A stretch of DNA of 64,000 nucleotides, from positions 44,036,663 through 44,100,662 of the forward strand of contig CM034239.1 in assembly GCA_019916065.1 (NCBI GenBank), in the 5' to 3' direction. The position numbers were made by a program, and so were the translations under genes. The notes beneath the pieces are model-generated. The model did no database searches. It had not been told where the DNA came from and worked only from the letters and a program-made list of their open reading frames with translations. Of the stretch, positions 11,401 to 23,146 are shown piece after piece (the stretch's first letter is position 1; each line of letters starts with the position of its first letter). This DNA comes from Vitellaria paradoxa (lineage: Eukaryota > Streptophyta > Magnoliopsida > Ericales > Sapotaceae).

Positions 11401-14400
11401 ACTTGCAATCCAGAACTCCCACCTAAATAAAATGCAACCAGCTAGCCTTCTGTATCTCTAATTGGCTCAGGTTGTTTGAAGCAACTATTATAGGCCCAAT
11501 AATTTATTTTCACCAATAAAGGATTTTTTTTTTTTTTTAAAGAACGTGCAGTGGTGGTGGGAGGAATGGGATATGTTGAGTATAAAAATATAGAAATGAT
11601 AGCGTTCCCCCTCCCTAACCAGCATTAGTGCAAGTCCGACCTCGCCGTCAATCCAAAATGTCAAGAGTCACATGTGTTTGGCTTTGTTATAAAAGTTAAT
11701 CTCGCAACATGGGAGGGGGTTGAGAGCATAAATAAATAATCTAACTAATAAAGGTACCTCTCTCTTTTACATCTTATGTTTTTAGGTGAGATAAAAGCCA
11801 ACAGTTTAACAAGATCTATTGGGATTCCATTTGAGCTAACAGTTTAACAAGATCTATTAGGATTCCATTTGACTCATTATAGACTGAAGCCCCAAAAATA
11901 TAAAAGTATCTCATATTGTTTCAAATTGGTTGAATTTTTCTTCAATCTAACAACCTAAGTAGTGCAAATCACTAGTGAAGGACAAGAACAAAGGACTTTA
12001 CCCATATGCTAAATAACCCTGCAAACAAAAAGCTCTGCCAAGCAATTCAATAGTATATTTTAGGGTGTTACACCCTTTAGCATTCTCCCTTTATATATGA
12101 TACAATGTAGTGATCTTCTACAATCTACAATATATAAAAAGGCAAAACACCTTTTGGTGTCTCCTTACTTCCGAAGCTGTCACAATTGTGATCTCCATGA
12201 ATGCCCCTTCAACTTTGAATTTACCCAATACTGAAATCAAGTAACTACTCAGGTAACCACTTATGAATACCTAATCTATGAGAAAGAAAGAATAGAAATG
12301 GGTGAAGGAATAGTTACACATATGTCCTATTGTACATGGGAAGCATCCTTGATACTTTTTAAGACAATTTACTTTTACTCAATTAAAAAAAAAAAAAATA
12401 GGTGAGGAAGAAAAAACAATTACCAGAAGGACAAGGAAAATAAAACGAGGAGATTTTCACACTTGTGCCCCTTCCCTAGGTATAATTAAAGTAATAACAA
12501 TAAAAATAATACTAAATAATCAAAATCCAAATTACAAAAATAACATTTTAGTAGGCATCATTTAAAGTGTTTCAACAGTATTAACATATCCGTGGACAAA
12601 TGAATTCCCTGATATTCAAGGAGTAATCTTCCTAATCCTAGTCAACTCAAACAGCAAATGGGCAATGAATATTCATAAAAGGACCAAGAGTCAGTGCATT
12701 GTTGAAGAGATCACCATCTCGAATCAACACCAAGTTGACAAAATAAATGCCATTCAAATCTCTATAGGGGTAGGACACTAAATAATTTGTTGGCTAGTAA
12801 GATCTCTTAGAAATTAGAAGTGTGACTTTTGGAAATTACTTTAAATAATAAGCAGGTAAATTCCACAGACACGGATAATCACGTGACAAAAAAAACAGCA
12901 GAATAGTCTGTTGGCCAATAAGATTAATTAGAAATTGAAGGCATAATTTTTTAAAACGACATTACAATATCCATATCAGCTTTATCGGCTGACAACTTCA
13001 TTCGACAAATGTTCTATGCTAATATATAAAGGGAAAAACCAGTTTGGTGTCTTTCTTTTTGAGTAGATCCATCACAATACTTGATTCCATAAATACCCTT
13101 CAACTCCTCTCCAACTTCTCTTTCTAACTTCCAATAATTAATTTATAGGGGAAGAAAAAAGAATACAATTTACAGAAATAGAGGGATTGGGGAAAGGGGA
13201 GAAGAGGAAGAACAACTATTATCACACATTGCCCTAATATTAAATAATAAGAGGATAAATTCTGCAAATACATGCAATCAAGGTACAAAATAACACAATA
13301 CTTCAAAGCTAACAACTTCATTCACACAATCTAAGGTGAGTTTGGAATAAGATAAAGTGAGATAAATTGAGAGTTCGTGATGCGTGCAGTGAAAGAAAAA
13401 AGTTGATGTGATATAAAATTAACAGATATTTATAGAGTTTTTTGAGGTTTGTTTACAAACCATACAGGGCCTAATAGGAAATCAGGAAATCAATTCAGGA
13501 GGAAGTGACACAATAGATGAAACAAACAAAACATGAACTTCACTTTAAAAGGGGGTGGATTTTTGAATGGAAGAAAGGATCGCATACTTGATAAGCTTTC
13601 ATTGAAAGATCAGCCACCTCTTTCCTGTCATTACCAGACTTGAACTCTGCAAGGTACCTATAGTAGTCCCCTTTCCTACATCCAACAAGAAGCTCCAAGT
13701 CCTGACAATCCTCATGTCACCCGAAACAAAAAACACAATAAAAAAAATGTGCATATGACTCACATTTTATAGTAAAACACGGTCGACTCTCCACCGGAGC
13801 ACGAGGGAATGAGATGCTCATCGATCACGGCCATGATATCATTGCAAATGTTGGTGAGCTCCGATTCAACCTTCTGTCTATACTCCTTGATCCTCTTGGC
13901 GTTCTGATCGTTCCCTCTGGACTCCTCCTTCTGCTCAATTGACGACAGAATCCTCCACGATGCTCTCCGAGCCCCGATCACATTCTTGTACCCAACAGAA
14001 AGCAAATTTCTCTCCTCAATGGTCAACTCAACGTCCAGTTTCGCAACATTTTTCATCGAATCCACCATTTCTGTCGAGATCAAGAACAATTACAACCAGA
14101 ACAAAACAAGTAACTTTACGGAAGTCACATGAAAAAAAAAAAAAAAATCAAAGCAATTTCGAGGCTGATGACTAGGATCAGTGAAGTGTCAAAATCTGAG
14201 GTTTTTTTTTTTTAGATTTTAATTGCTTTTCCTGCACATTTTCTCCGTAGCCAAACGGCGGAGAACAGGAACTGAGTACGAGAAGTGGGGGAGGGTGGAA
14301 ATTGAGATAGGATCTAGAGAGAGAAACCCTGACCATCGTAGCGTTCGGCCTGCTCAGCGAGCTTGGCGACGTAGACGAAGGTCTCGCGCTCTTTGGATGA

Positions 14401-14406
14401 AGCCAT
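8447..14406 (-). CDS. 14-3-3 protein, epsilon class (GRF9/mu-like)
   Basis: Coding exons on the minus strand: 14406-14334, 14070-13764, 13675-13588, 10230-10121, 10013-9865, 8684-8629, and a last exon contributing only the TGA at 8449-8447. All junctions are GT-AG and phases agree, giving 261 residues, the usual family size. Hallmarks in order: YDEMVDSM near residue 25, [28 protein letters not shown] (phosphopeptide-binding Arg-Tyr), [20 protein letters not shown], and [20 protein letters not shown]; the C-terminus ends GGPGDAE. The [14 protein letters not shown] and [10 protein letters not shown] segments point to the plant epsilon class, closest by memory to Arabidopsis GRF9. 14-3-3 dimers bind phosphoserine/threonine clients in cytosol and nucleus. 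The ATG sits in a good context (GGCCATGGC). Intron 3 is over 3.3 kb and carries two MITEs. Confidence 0.93.
8913..9167 (-). other. 84-codon open frame inside 14-3-3 intron 5, unrecognised
   Basis: An uninterrupted frame with a locally higher GC content than the surrounding intron. I recognise no domain. It lies between 14-3-3 exons 5 and 6. The neighbouring sequence to 9260 has repeated GGACAC/CACGTG-like words, suggesting an old inserted fragment rather than a gene. Confidence 0.2.
9501..9528. repeat. C16-A12 composite homopolymer tract
   Basis: Sixteen C followed directly by twelve A inside 14-3-3 intron 5, preceded by CCACCCCCTC. The same run-to-run junction recurs on the other strand as T(n)G(n) at 34192 and 35310. 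Confidence 0.9.
10341..10677. mobile_element. MITE-like element in 14-3-3 intron 3
   Basis: Left end GGGACGTTTGGAGGTA; right end read inward GGGGGCATTTGGCAACG. TAT abuts both ends (CTAT can also be read). The interior is built of repeated GTAACTTTTG and AGCAATTTT words. Non-coding. Family unclear: the ends resemble hAT or Harbinger MITEs, but the duplication fits neither cleanly. Confidence 0.55.
13335..13471 (-). mobile_element. Tourist-like MITE, 137 bp, reverse orientation, in 14-3-3 intron 3
   Basis: TAA flanks both ends (13332-13334 and 13472-13474). The left end is GGTGAGTTTGGAATAAG and the right end reads ...CAAACCATACAGGGCC. The body is the reverse complement of the copies at 14763 and 49326, sharing AACTTTTTTCTTTCACTGC and the following CGCATCACGAACT block. 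It lies 117 bp from exon 3. Confidence 0.75.
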
Positions 14407-14762
14407 GGCCAATCTGACAGAATATCAAGGTTTTGGTGGGGTTTGCTCTCTCTCTATCGGTGGCGTTGGAGATGGAGAGTCGGAGACTCTTTTTTATCTC
14501 GTGTCCGATGGCGATTTCAGAAACGGGTGAACCAATGAGAAAATAGGTAACATCGGACAATTCTTTTGAAATTATCGTTTACAACCTTTGTAGTTTTGGA
14601 CAATTCTTTTTTCAAATTATCTTTTACAACCTTTGTAGTTTTGAAATATCACCTGCCTCCCTCATGAATCATGATTGAGATGACTTTTATTTATTTATAG
14701 ATTACAGATTTTTTTAATGTTTCTTTCTTTTTTTTTTTTTTTTTTTACATCTTATAATATAA

Positions 14763-14902
14763 TGGCTTCATTTGATTTGAGAAAAAATTACAAAAAATTC
14801 TATAAACTTCTGTTAATTTTATATCATATCAACTTTTTTCTTTCACTGTACGCATTATGAATTCTAAATTTATCTCATTTTTTTTCACTCTAAACACACA
14901 CA
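14763..14902 (+). mobile_element. Tourist-like MITE, 140 bp, upstream of the 14-3-3 gene
   Basis: Flanked by TAA (14760-14762 and 14903-14905). Its core TTAATTTTATATCATATCAA and CACTGTACGCATTATGAA matches the copy at 49326 almost base for base. The ends are decayed: TGGCTTCATTTGA on the left, CTCTAAACACACACA on the right. Confidence 0.7.
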
Positions 14903-15344
14903 ATAATTGTAAAGGGCAAGTGAGAAAATAATCTTTATCAAAACTTAACCCTATGCTTGGTTTAGAAATAAGAGTAGTGAAAGAAAATAAAAAATAGTAA
15001 ATACTTAGCAAAGGTTTTAATTGTTGGGGCTAATGAGATGAGAAAGAAAAATTGATTGATTTTGCGTGTGTTTAATTAATCAAAAAAAGAGAATTTTTTT
15101 TTTTGATTTTCGTATTGGTATAATTATGTGTCATTTTAAAAAAAAAAATTACGTGTTTGGTAAAAACTTTTTAAAGAAAGTTAAAAAAATATTTGATAAA
15201 TTTTAGTGAAGAAAATTAATAAAAAATTAATAATTAGTGAAAATTGATAAAAGTTTAATCATAAATTTGGTTAATTTGACTTTTAATTTAATTTTAATTA
15301 TTTTTTAAAACTTAAAACACTCTTACTCTTTCTCTCTCTCTCTG

Positions 15345-15381
<37 letters not shown>

Positions 15382-15951
15382 CTAACCAAACTTGCAAATA
15401 ATAATTAACCCCACTAATTACGTTCATATGCCCTTCGTCTTTTCATTTTTAATAGCACCACTAGTTACATTCAGATGCTCTTCCTTCTTTTTTTATGATA
15501 GATTAGTCAAAATAAGAGACAAGCGAGGGAGGGCAATGGGCCGGGCTCAGATTGATGCGATGGAACAACTTATGTAGCTTAACGAGAAAACTTCAGTGTG
15601 AAGGCGGGTCAAAAGTCTGAAAATGACATCGAACTTTTCAGCCAGCTGCAATGAAGATGGGCACTGCCTAGGAACATGAAATATCTAATCATGTATATGA
15701 AACGCTTATAAGACCCACACACACACAAATACATATATACGCAAACATGGCTGCAGGTGGTCAAAAAGTAGCGCATCCATCAGTCAAATTTCCTGATCTT
15801 CTCATTGCCCAGCCAGAGTTCTGCCCGAGACAGAGCCGGGGAAGCAAATAGGATTTTATTTCTTCCGACGAGGAACCTTCCCTACTTCAGGGGTCGTATT
15901 GTTGACCATAACCCCCCGGCAAGACCTAAATTCTGTTAAAAATATGTTAAA

Positions 15952-16101
15952 GGGAGTGTTTGGTACACTGACAAATCATAAAAAATTTAAAAAATTTTTG
16001 AAGATGTTTAAAAATTATTTATTTTTTATTTTACTATATAAATCATAAATTTAAAAATTATTTCACTTTATCTCACTTGTTATTACTCTAAACGTACATC
16101 C
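15952..16101 (+). mobile_element. Diverged copy of the 140-bp Tourist-like MITE family
   Basis: Left end GGGAGTGTTTGGTACA, right end CTCTAAACGTACATCC; the body has TTTAAAAATTATTTATTTTTTATTTTACT and TTATCTCACTT words shared with the copies at 29575 and 40061. AAA abuts both ends instead of the expected TAA, so the borders are less certain. Confidence 0.5.
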
Positions 16102-16703
16102 AAAGTAAATTTTTTTTTTTTCTTTTTCCAAGGAATACGCATTCAGTCGGATTCGCAATTGAGACTGAACTGTTACTTTTGCTTTCTGGGAAGCGCTTAT
16201 CTGCTTTGTCACCTTTTGAATCATCCTACTTTTTGTGTAACTCTTGTCCACTTTTGTCACGTTTCGAATTATACTTGTGGTTGAATTGAAGAAAAATTAA
16301 GAAAACATTGGTTTTAAAATTATTTGTTTATATGTAACTAGCAAGTTAAGGAAATAAGATCAAAACAAAATAAATAAAAAGGACAAAATATATATTTATG
16401 ATTAAGAGCGTTGGGGTGAGAATTTGATAAGAGAAAAAAAATGAAAGAAAAAGAGGTAGGAAGAAATGGAAGCAAACATACAATCCAAAATATACATTGT
16501 TGTCCAAATATATTAAAAATATTAAAAAATAAAAAAATTTATCAATATATTATTATTTAAATTTAATTAATTTAAGTACTTAAAAATTCACACATTTTTC
16601 TTTCTATTTTTCATCAAAGTCCAAATAAAAGAAAGAATTTTGAATCTCTGGCTCTTTAATTTTTCCTTAACAAATCATTAGTCTAAATATAGCCCAAATG
16701 GAC

Positions 16704-16715
<12 letters not shown>

Positions 16716-16743
<28 letters not shown>
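16716..16743. repeat. (TA)n microsatellite
   Basis: About fourteen TA units in AT-rich spacer. A similar run is at 15353-15382. Confidence 0.9.
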
Positions 16744-16747
<4 letters not shown>

Positions 16748-17523
16748 ATTTCAAATAATCTCATGAAAAAAATTTTGAAAATAACAATTGAAAAAATTTA
16801 TATAGTCAATGTTAATTATTAGGACTAAAATTTTATTAAGTTAGCTAGAATGGGAAATCTTTCTCTTGTTACGTGAATCTAATTTTCATTTCATCCGAGA
16901 AAAGTCATCTTTTTCTCAACATTGTCTTTGTCATTTGATCCAATAGCCCTCCGTTAGATAGGAAGAGATTTGAGTTTGGTTGAGCATCCATACTGCAAAT
17001 GGCAATGTTCTTTTAGTAGAAAAATTATTTTAAATGATAGTCATATCGTAATTTTAAGATTATGTTTGCACCAGAAAAATTCTTCCCAAAGCAAACAACA
17101 CATGTTCTTTGACGATTTCTAATTGAATTGGTTACGTGGGCAAGCCAGAGTCATAACAACTCAATGGATATGAATATGGATAAGGAGAATCAAGTAATGT
17201 GCCACTGCCTTATAAACGGAAGGACTTTACATTGAACTCTAACCAATCATATTGTAGATAAAGATGTGAATATCAAATATGGACAAAAGAAAAAGATTTT
17301 AATGGCTGAAAATAATATGACTGACTGATATATATCTAATATATGATGATGATCCACTAAATTTGATATATATCTAAGATATGTTGATGATCTACTAAAA
17401 TGATATGAATTCTGTTATCATAGTGGATTATATGAGTACATGTTGATTTTGAGGATATGAGTTAGAATCAAATTTGATTCAGAATCAGAACAATGTGGAT
17501 GTGTGATCCATTATTATATTGAT

Positions 17524-17783
17524 AATGTGATGATTGACATTATATTGATGATGTGATGATTGAGTATCAAAATTATAATATGGATTATTATAACATTAAT
17601 ATTGAGAATAGTAGTATGGAATGGATCATAATCATCAATCAGAATCACTAAAACAATGTGATGATTGACACTACTAGATTGATGATGTGATGATTGAGTA
17701 TCAAAATTATAATATGAATTATTATAACATTGTTACTAAGAATAGTAGTATCGAGTGGATCACAATCATCATTCATCAGAACA
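17524..17783 (+). repeat. 131-bp tandem duplication
   Basis: Two copies of about 131 bp start at 17524 and 17655, each opening AATGTGATGATTGACA and continuing with GAGTATCAAAATTATAATAT. They differ at roughly one base in ten. Flanking sequence from 17330 has shorter echoes (TGATGATCCACTAAA, TGATGATCTACTAAA), so the array may once have been longer. Confidence 0.85.
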
Positions 17784-18058
17784 ATATGCTAAATAATATG
17801 CTACGCAGAACAATATGCTAAACAATATGCTATTCAAGAAGGACCCAAGCCTCCAGTAATTAAAATAAAAAAAATACCTGTACCTAAGCCTCCAATAATA
17901 AAAATCTTGAACTATAAGGTCGGGGACCCTTTCTTTGTCTATCTAGTTATTTATCTTGAAGGAAAGTCGCATAATTTCCAGTGACTTCCATAAATTGAGT
18001 AGGTGGTTTATCTTGTGATTGTAACTTTCTTATTGGTAACTTCCTATTATCTTTCCAA

Positions 18059-18138
18059 AGATGCTTACAAAATCAAAATCAGCTAAAGATGCTTACAAAA
18101 TCAAAATCAGCTAAAGATGTTTATAAAATCAAAATCGA
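18059..18138 (+). repeat. 28-bp minisatellite, three copies
   Basis: The unit AGATGCTTACAAAATCAAAA followed by TCAGCTAA occurs at 18059, 18087 and 18115. The third copy has diverged (GATGTTTATAAAA, ending TCGAC). Confidence 0.9.
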
Positions 18139-20317
18139 CGCCAACATAAATTTAGCCGTGCCTAAGTCTAAATCAAAGATCAACGAAATTTCTAAATTTT
18201 GGCTAATTTGAAATCCAACCAAATCTTTTTAACCCAATACTTTGGGACAAACTGATTAGTATAATATAATATCATTTTATATATGCTTCAATCCTAGCAG
18301 AACAATAATGTTATGAACCCCCCACAACAAATAAGGGTTTTCAGTATTTTTATGATTTTCATGGAACAATTTAATGATTGCAAGTACTAAAAAACTTGCG
18401 TCCTCCTTCACTATTTTCCAACCCTAGCCCTTTTTAACTTGTAGATCCAAATTTGTCAACAGTGCCTTTTTTTAACTTACTTAGATGCAGTTACAATGTA
18501 AAAATCATAAAATAAAAACATGATTTTGCATTGAGGTTGTGTTTACTATAAAAGTAAAAAAGGATAAACATTATTTTTACAATTTTTAATCTCGTCTTAA
18601 TTATATTTAGTACATTCCATAAAAATATATAAAGGGTTAACTTTTGCGGGTAAGGGTATAAGGGATGAGAAATTACTGTTTTAGTACTTTGACTCTGTAT
18701 TGAGCGAAATATTTTTTTTTTTAAATAGATTGTTTTATTCTTAAACCTATTTTTGGCCTAAACCCTACATTCTAAATTTTTCAAAAGCTAAAGAAATATT
18801 TCTGAACAAATTTATTATATTAATTAAGTAAATTTTGGAATGATCCAAGCCCGGACTAAAAATTACAATTTTATTCTAGACACTTTTTGGCCTAAAGTCG
18901 CATTTTAAGCTTTTCAAAAAATTTAAAAATATTTCTCAATGAATGTCTTATCAACTAACAAATTTTGAATTGATTCAAACTCGAGTTGAAAAATTATAAT
19001 TTTAATCCTGAAACCACAAAAAATATATTTCTTAACACATTTCTTATCATGTATGCAAATTTCTAACGCGATCCAAACCTAAATAAAAAATGATCGTTTT
19101 GCCTTTAAACATTTTTTTATCCACATTTTCATTATGACTTTTTCCAAATGTTAAAAAATATTCCTTAATATGAGTTTTATTAGTTAAGCAAATTTTGGCT
19201 TGACAAAAACTTCGACCAAAAAATAAGTATTTTATCCCTAGGGCCATTTTTTTTTTTTTTTTAAAGGAATTCAGATTCTAGGCATCTTAAAAGGACAAGA
19301 ATGACATGCTCCTAACTTACTCGTACAAGACCAACGTTATAGAAAAATGAGAACTAATTAATTTGAATCAAAACAAAATATATACCAAGGTCAAATTACA
19401 TCAATAAACAACGACTACAAGTCACCATTTGAATAGCCTATAAGTCATGTACAATATACAGTACAAAGTTCTATCATCTCGTTCCTCACTTCCATAAAAA
19501 TAATAATAAAATACATTAATCTACATAACTGTTAACAACCACTAAATAAGATATATCTGGCCACACCACTACATTATAATAATAAATATAAGTCTTTCGC
19601 GATAAGCCAGTAAAATAAAACATCTAAAATAAAATCTTAATATAAGTCTAGCATTGGAACCCATACTTCAACTTACATAAATGACAATACAGATAATAGG
19701 AAGAGAGAACACGATTTATTGGTCAATGAATATTTGCAAATTTTGGCCTAATTTGAGCATAGTCAAAAAAAATTATTATTTTACTTTTCGACCCAGATTA
19801 TATTTTGAGCATTCCAAAAGATTGAGAAATATTCATTAATATATTTCTAATTAGTTAAGCAAATTTCAACCTAATTGGAATTCAAGTTCAAAATAACTAT
19901 TTTATTCTAGGTTTTTTTCTAAGCAATAAAATGTGATCATTAAAAATTAAAACTTTAGCCCTTTCCGACTACTCCTCAACAATTACCTTTTTAATTTTAA
20001 CCCCATATCAAGTACACTCTAAAAATATATATTCATTTTGAAGTCTATTTTGTTAGCCATAAACTTTGAAATATCTATATAATAAAATAAGATGATTTTT
20101 AAAAATGTTCATCTAACAAAATAAGATTCAATGGGTAAAAATTATTTTTTCTTTCATTCAACATTTTTATATTCTTAACTATTTTATTCTAATGATTAGT
20201 TCTGCATTTTGTTAAATTTCCAAGTAACACAAAGAACTTCGGAGCTTGTAATTCTATAAATTTTGAAACTAATTTGTACTTAATTGAATCCAACGTTCAA
20301 CGAAAACATAGCGTAAA

Positions 20318-21586
20318 TCAATTTACATAATCAGATTTTGTAGTTCTGATACTATGGTTCCTGTCAAGCCTTTTCTTCCAACACCGATGCTTCGAACACT
20401 GACACTGACTCTTCTTCCCTACCCCTTCCTCCTCCTCCTCCTCCTCCTCCTCTTCTTTCAAGTACTCTTTCAGTACTTCATCACGTCTTCCAATTCCAAC
20501 CCCATCCCTGCTCTCTCCAATACCCGATCCCAAACTCACAAAGTCCTCCTCTCCTTCATCACCATTAACAGCATTCACAATCCTCTCAGAAGAACCCCCA
20601 TCCTTCATCAATTTCCGCTCCTTACTCTTGATCCACAACTCCCTCATCCTCACCCGAACCTCGCAATCTTCTTCTTCATGATCAACCCCACTACAAAACC
20701 CGCATTTCAAATCCCTCTTCGAAGCCGTTGATCTTATGCTTCTAACTCTCTCCCAGACAAAAGCCAGCCTCAGAGCCTCGTCCAGCGAGCCAGGCTTTTG
20801 CGGGACGATCCAATCTTTGAACTCGTCTCTCAATCCATCAATGAAAATCCCTTGAAGCAGAGTCTCCGGCACTCTGTGGTGAGGCCATTTCTTCATTATC
20901 CATTGCAGTCTCAAGAAGTAGGATCTCACCGACTCCCCCCGCCCTTGATTCAGCATCATGAGTTCGGACTGAAATTGATCTTCGAAATGATCCTCCTGAT
21001 AGGCCTCCAAGAAGGCGGACTTGATTTCCTCCCAAGTCAGCGAAGGGTACGGCTCGATGTTGAGATCGTACCACAGAGCAGCCTCGTCGTCGAGCGTCAC
21101 GGGGAAAATCCTCATCGCCATGGCGATGGAGGACACGTTGTTCGCACGGCAAACCTTGGAAAACCGGCTTAAATGGGTGATGGGACACTCGCCGGACACG
21201 CCCCGGAAGACCCGGAAAGGGGCTATGCTTATGTAAGGATCAATTTGGGTGATGGGTTTTGATGCTGAATTCGGAGGAGGAGACTGGTGGTGGAAAGTGC
21301 TGGCTCTTGAGGGGAAAAATTGGTCATTCGGCTCTGTACTGTTTAAGTGTTCGGATTCAACGTATTGATCTCCATTGATGCTTGAGGGTTCTTCTTCTTC
21401 TTCTTCATCTTGTTGTTGGAAGTCGTCTGGTTCGGATGGGGATTGGGATTGGAAAGGTTCGGTTTTGCCACCGCTGTAGATTTTTGATTTTGAAATTTTG
21501 CGATGGCGCTTGGATAGTGAGGTTTTCAAGGATGATGATGATGATGATTCAGTGGACGGAGAAGTGTGTCTCCTCCTTCGGATCAT
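20318..21586 (-). CDS. Gag-like single-exon gene (retrotransposon gag domain plus zinc knuckle), candidate domesticated gag
   Basis: An intact 422-residue frame. Residues 1-110 are low complexity (Ser, Arg, Gln, Glu-rich; KRHRK near 26-30 could act as a nuclear signal). Residues about 117-285 match the Ty3/Gypsy Retrotrans_gag domain: FRGVSGECPITHLSRF, ALWYDLN, LTWEEIKSAFLEAY, and the RGESVRSYFLRLQ and GLRDEFKDWI blocks. A CX2CX4HX4C zinc knuckle is at C295-C298-H303-C308, then an acidic Glu run (about 377-387) and a C-terminal Cys cluster QCQCSKHRC. I found no protease or reverse transcriptase frame, LTR, primer-binding site or polypurine tract next to it. The frame has no internal stop although the flanks are decayed, which suggests selection. 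The function is unknown; in a virus-like particle such proteins bind RNA and self-assemble. The alternative is a recently inserted gag fragment. Confidence 0.75.
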   Translation of the reverse strand: MIRRRRHTSPSTESSSSSSLKTSLSKRHRKISKSKIYSGGKTEPFQSQSPSEPDDFQQQDEEEEEEPSSINGDQYVESEHLNSTEPNDQFFPSRASTFHHQSPPPNSASKPITQIDPYISIAPFRVFRGVSGECPITHLSRFSKVCRANNVSSIAMAMRIFPVTLDDEAALWYDLNIEPYPSLTWEEIKSAFLEAYQEDHFEDQFQSELMMLNQGRGESVRSYFLRLQWIMKKWPHHRVPETLLQGIFIDGLRDEFKDWIVPQKPGSLDEALRLAFVWERVRSIRSTASKRDLKCGFCSGVDHEEEDCEVRVRMRELWIKSKERKLMKDGGSSERIVNAVNGDEGEEDFVSLGSGIGESRDGVGIGRRDEVLKEYLKEEEEEEEEEEGVGKKSQCQCSKHRCWKKRLDRNHSIRTTKSDYVN

Positions 21587-22715
21587 CTTTGTTTCGATTT
21601 GAACAGAAACTGAGGATGTCAGTTAATTTGGAAGAGTAGCGGTTAATCTGATGCTAATTAATGAAACCGGTTCACTTGCCAAAAAAAACTGCCGGTTCAA
21701 GTTAGTTACCCGAACGGGGTCACTTTTTTTTGGGTCATGAAAATGGGGTCACTTGAAGTTTCACAATTGTTGAATTTTGCTGCCGTCACAATCCCTTCTT
21801 TATGAACTATTTGGTTAATTTCTTTTTCCTCTGGGTTAGTGAAGTAACAATGTGGTCCAAGTCTTAACCTTATTTTTTTTTCTACTTGGGGCGTCTTTTT
21901 GAAAAATAAAAACAAAAAAAAAATTAAAGTTCTCCCTCTAAATATAAAAATAATAAAAAATTAGGTAATATTGTAGATCTACATTATAGATTTGTAGTCC
22001 AACCTTTATTTTTTGGCCTATTAATTGTAAAAAAAATAAAAATTAAAAGACTTTGTTTGGTCAATGATTGTGGATTCACGTGACTTAGTTTTGAAAGCTT
22101 TGACAAGTTTTCACATTAATATATATAAAAAAAAGTTTATTATTTTTACGATTTCTTTTTATATGTGAGCGAAATCTATAACCACTTAATGTTGTAGTAT
22201 TCATATAAAGTCTTGGATGACTTTCTTCTTATAAGTCGATTTTAAGGTCTCGTTTAGGGCACTAAAATCTATTAAAATTCATCAATTTATAACTAATTTT
22301 TTTGTTCTTTTTTTCAATCAAATTTCTCTACATATCACTTTTATGTCACATTTTTCTATTTTTATTATACTTTTTGACTAACTTTTTATCAACCAAACCA
22401 CCCTAAATGTAAATCAATGATCTTTCAATAGCTCAAGATAACCATATATTCAATCTGTATTAATTGCTTAATTTATCGATAATATAGAGTGCTCCCAAGA
22501 GCAAAGTTATACATCAACTTTACATTAAAAAAAAAAAAAAAGAATAGAGTAGAATAGAAAAGAAAAAAGAAATTATTAATTTCGCATCCAAAATTTAGTG
22601 AACACTTGCAAAGTTACCCGATTTCAAACCCCACCCCAACAAAGAAGGAAAAAAAAAGAAAAAAGAAAAATCATAGCTCTTATATTTATATATATATAAG
22701 GAAGTTGCGAAGCAA
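21587..22715. other. Spacer between the gag-like gene and the HIPP gene
   Basis: About 1.1 kb. The only structure I can support is the MITE at 22246-22403. The rest is AT-rich with homopolymer runs. Sequence nearest 21587 should contain the gag-like gene promoter, but I see no convincing TATA box. Confidence 0.5.
22246..22403. mobile_element. Tourist-like MITE, 158 bp
   Basis: TAA flanks both ends (22243-22245 and 22404-22406). Left end GGTCTCGTTTAGGGC; right end read inward GGGTGGTTTGGTTGA. Related in layout to the copy at 42483. Non-coding. Confidence 0.7.
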
Positions 22716-23108
22716 TCACATGACAGAACAGCCGTGAGGATTGTCATCACTGAAAGCCGCACCAGTCTGGTGACCAAAGATGGTTGAATGAGGAGCAGAA
22801 TGGTGGTAATGGCCATAGTCATATCCATGCTTGTAGTAGTTGTACGAAGACGATGGCTGGGGAGCATGGTAGTACTGATTGGTGGCACAGTAGCTAAGAT
22901 TATGATACTCTGGGTTGTGTGGGAATTGCCAGAACTCGGCTCTCCGGCCAGTTTTCCGGACAGTCTTGAGGACCTTCTTCCGCTCTGCCCATCCGGTGAC
23001 TATCACCTTTTGCATTCCCATATCAATCTCTACATTGTCCACTCCTGAATGCATATGCAAATGGCCAGCATGTGATTTATTCAGATCATTATGGCAAGAT
23101 ATACAGGG

Positions 23109-23146
<38 letters not shown>

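Larger units (their letters stand above)
14407..20317. other. Gene-free region between the 14-3-3 gene and the gag-like gene
   Basis: No supported gene in almost 6 kb. It holds the MITEs at 14763 and 15952, TA microsatellites near 15353 and 16716, a 131-bp tandem duplication at 17524, and a 28-bp triplication at 18059. From about 18.5 to 20.1 kb there are loosely similar lines with AAATTTTGGCC/CAAACTCGA-like words repeated every 100-150 bases, perhaps an eroded low-order repeat. Confidence 0.6.

Noticed and set aside
20354..20731. Plus-strand open frames overlapping the gag-like gene (also 20798-21172)
   Set aside because: Antisense shadows of the minus-strand coding sequence; compositions are low-complexity and match no family.
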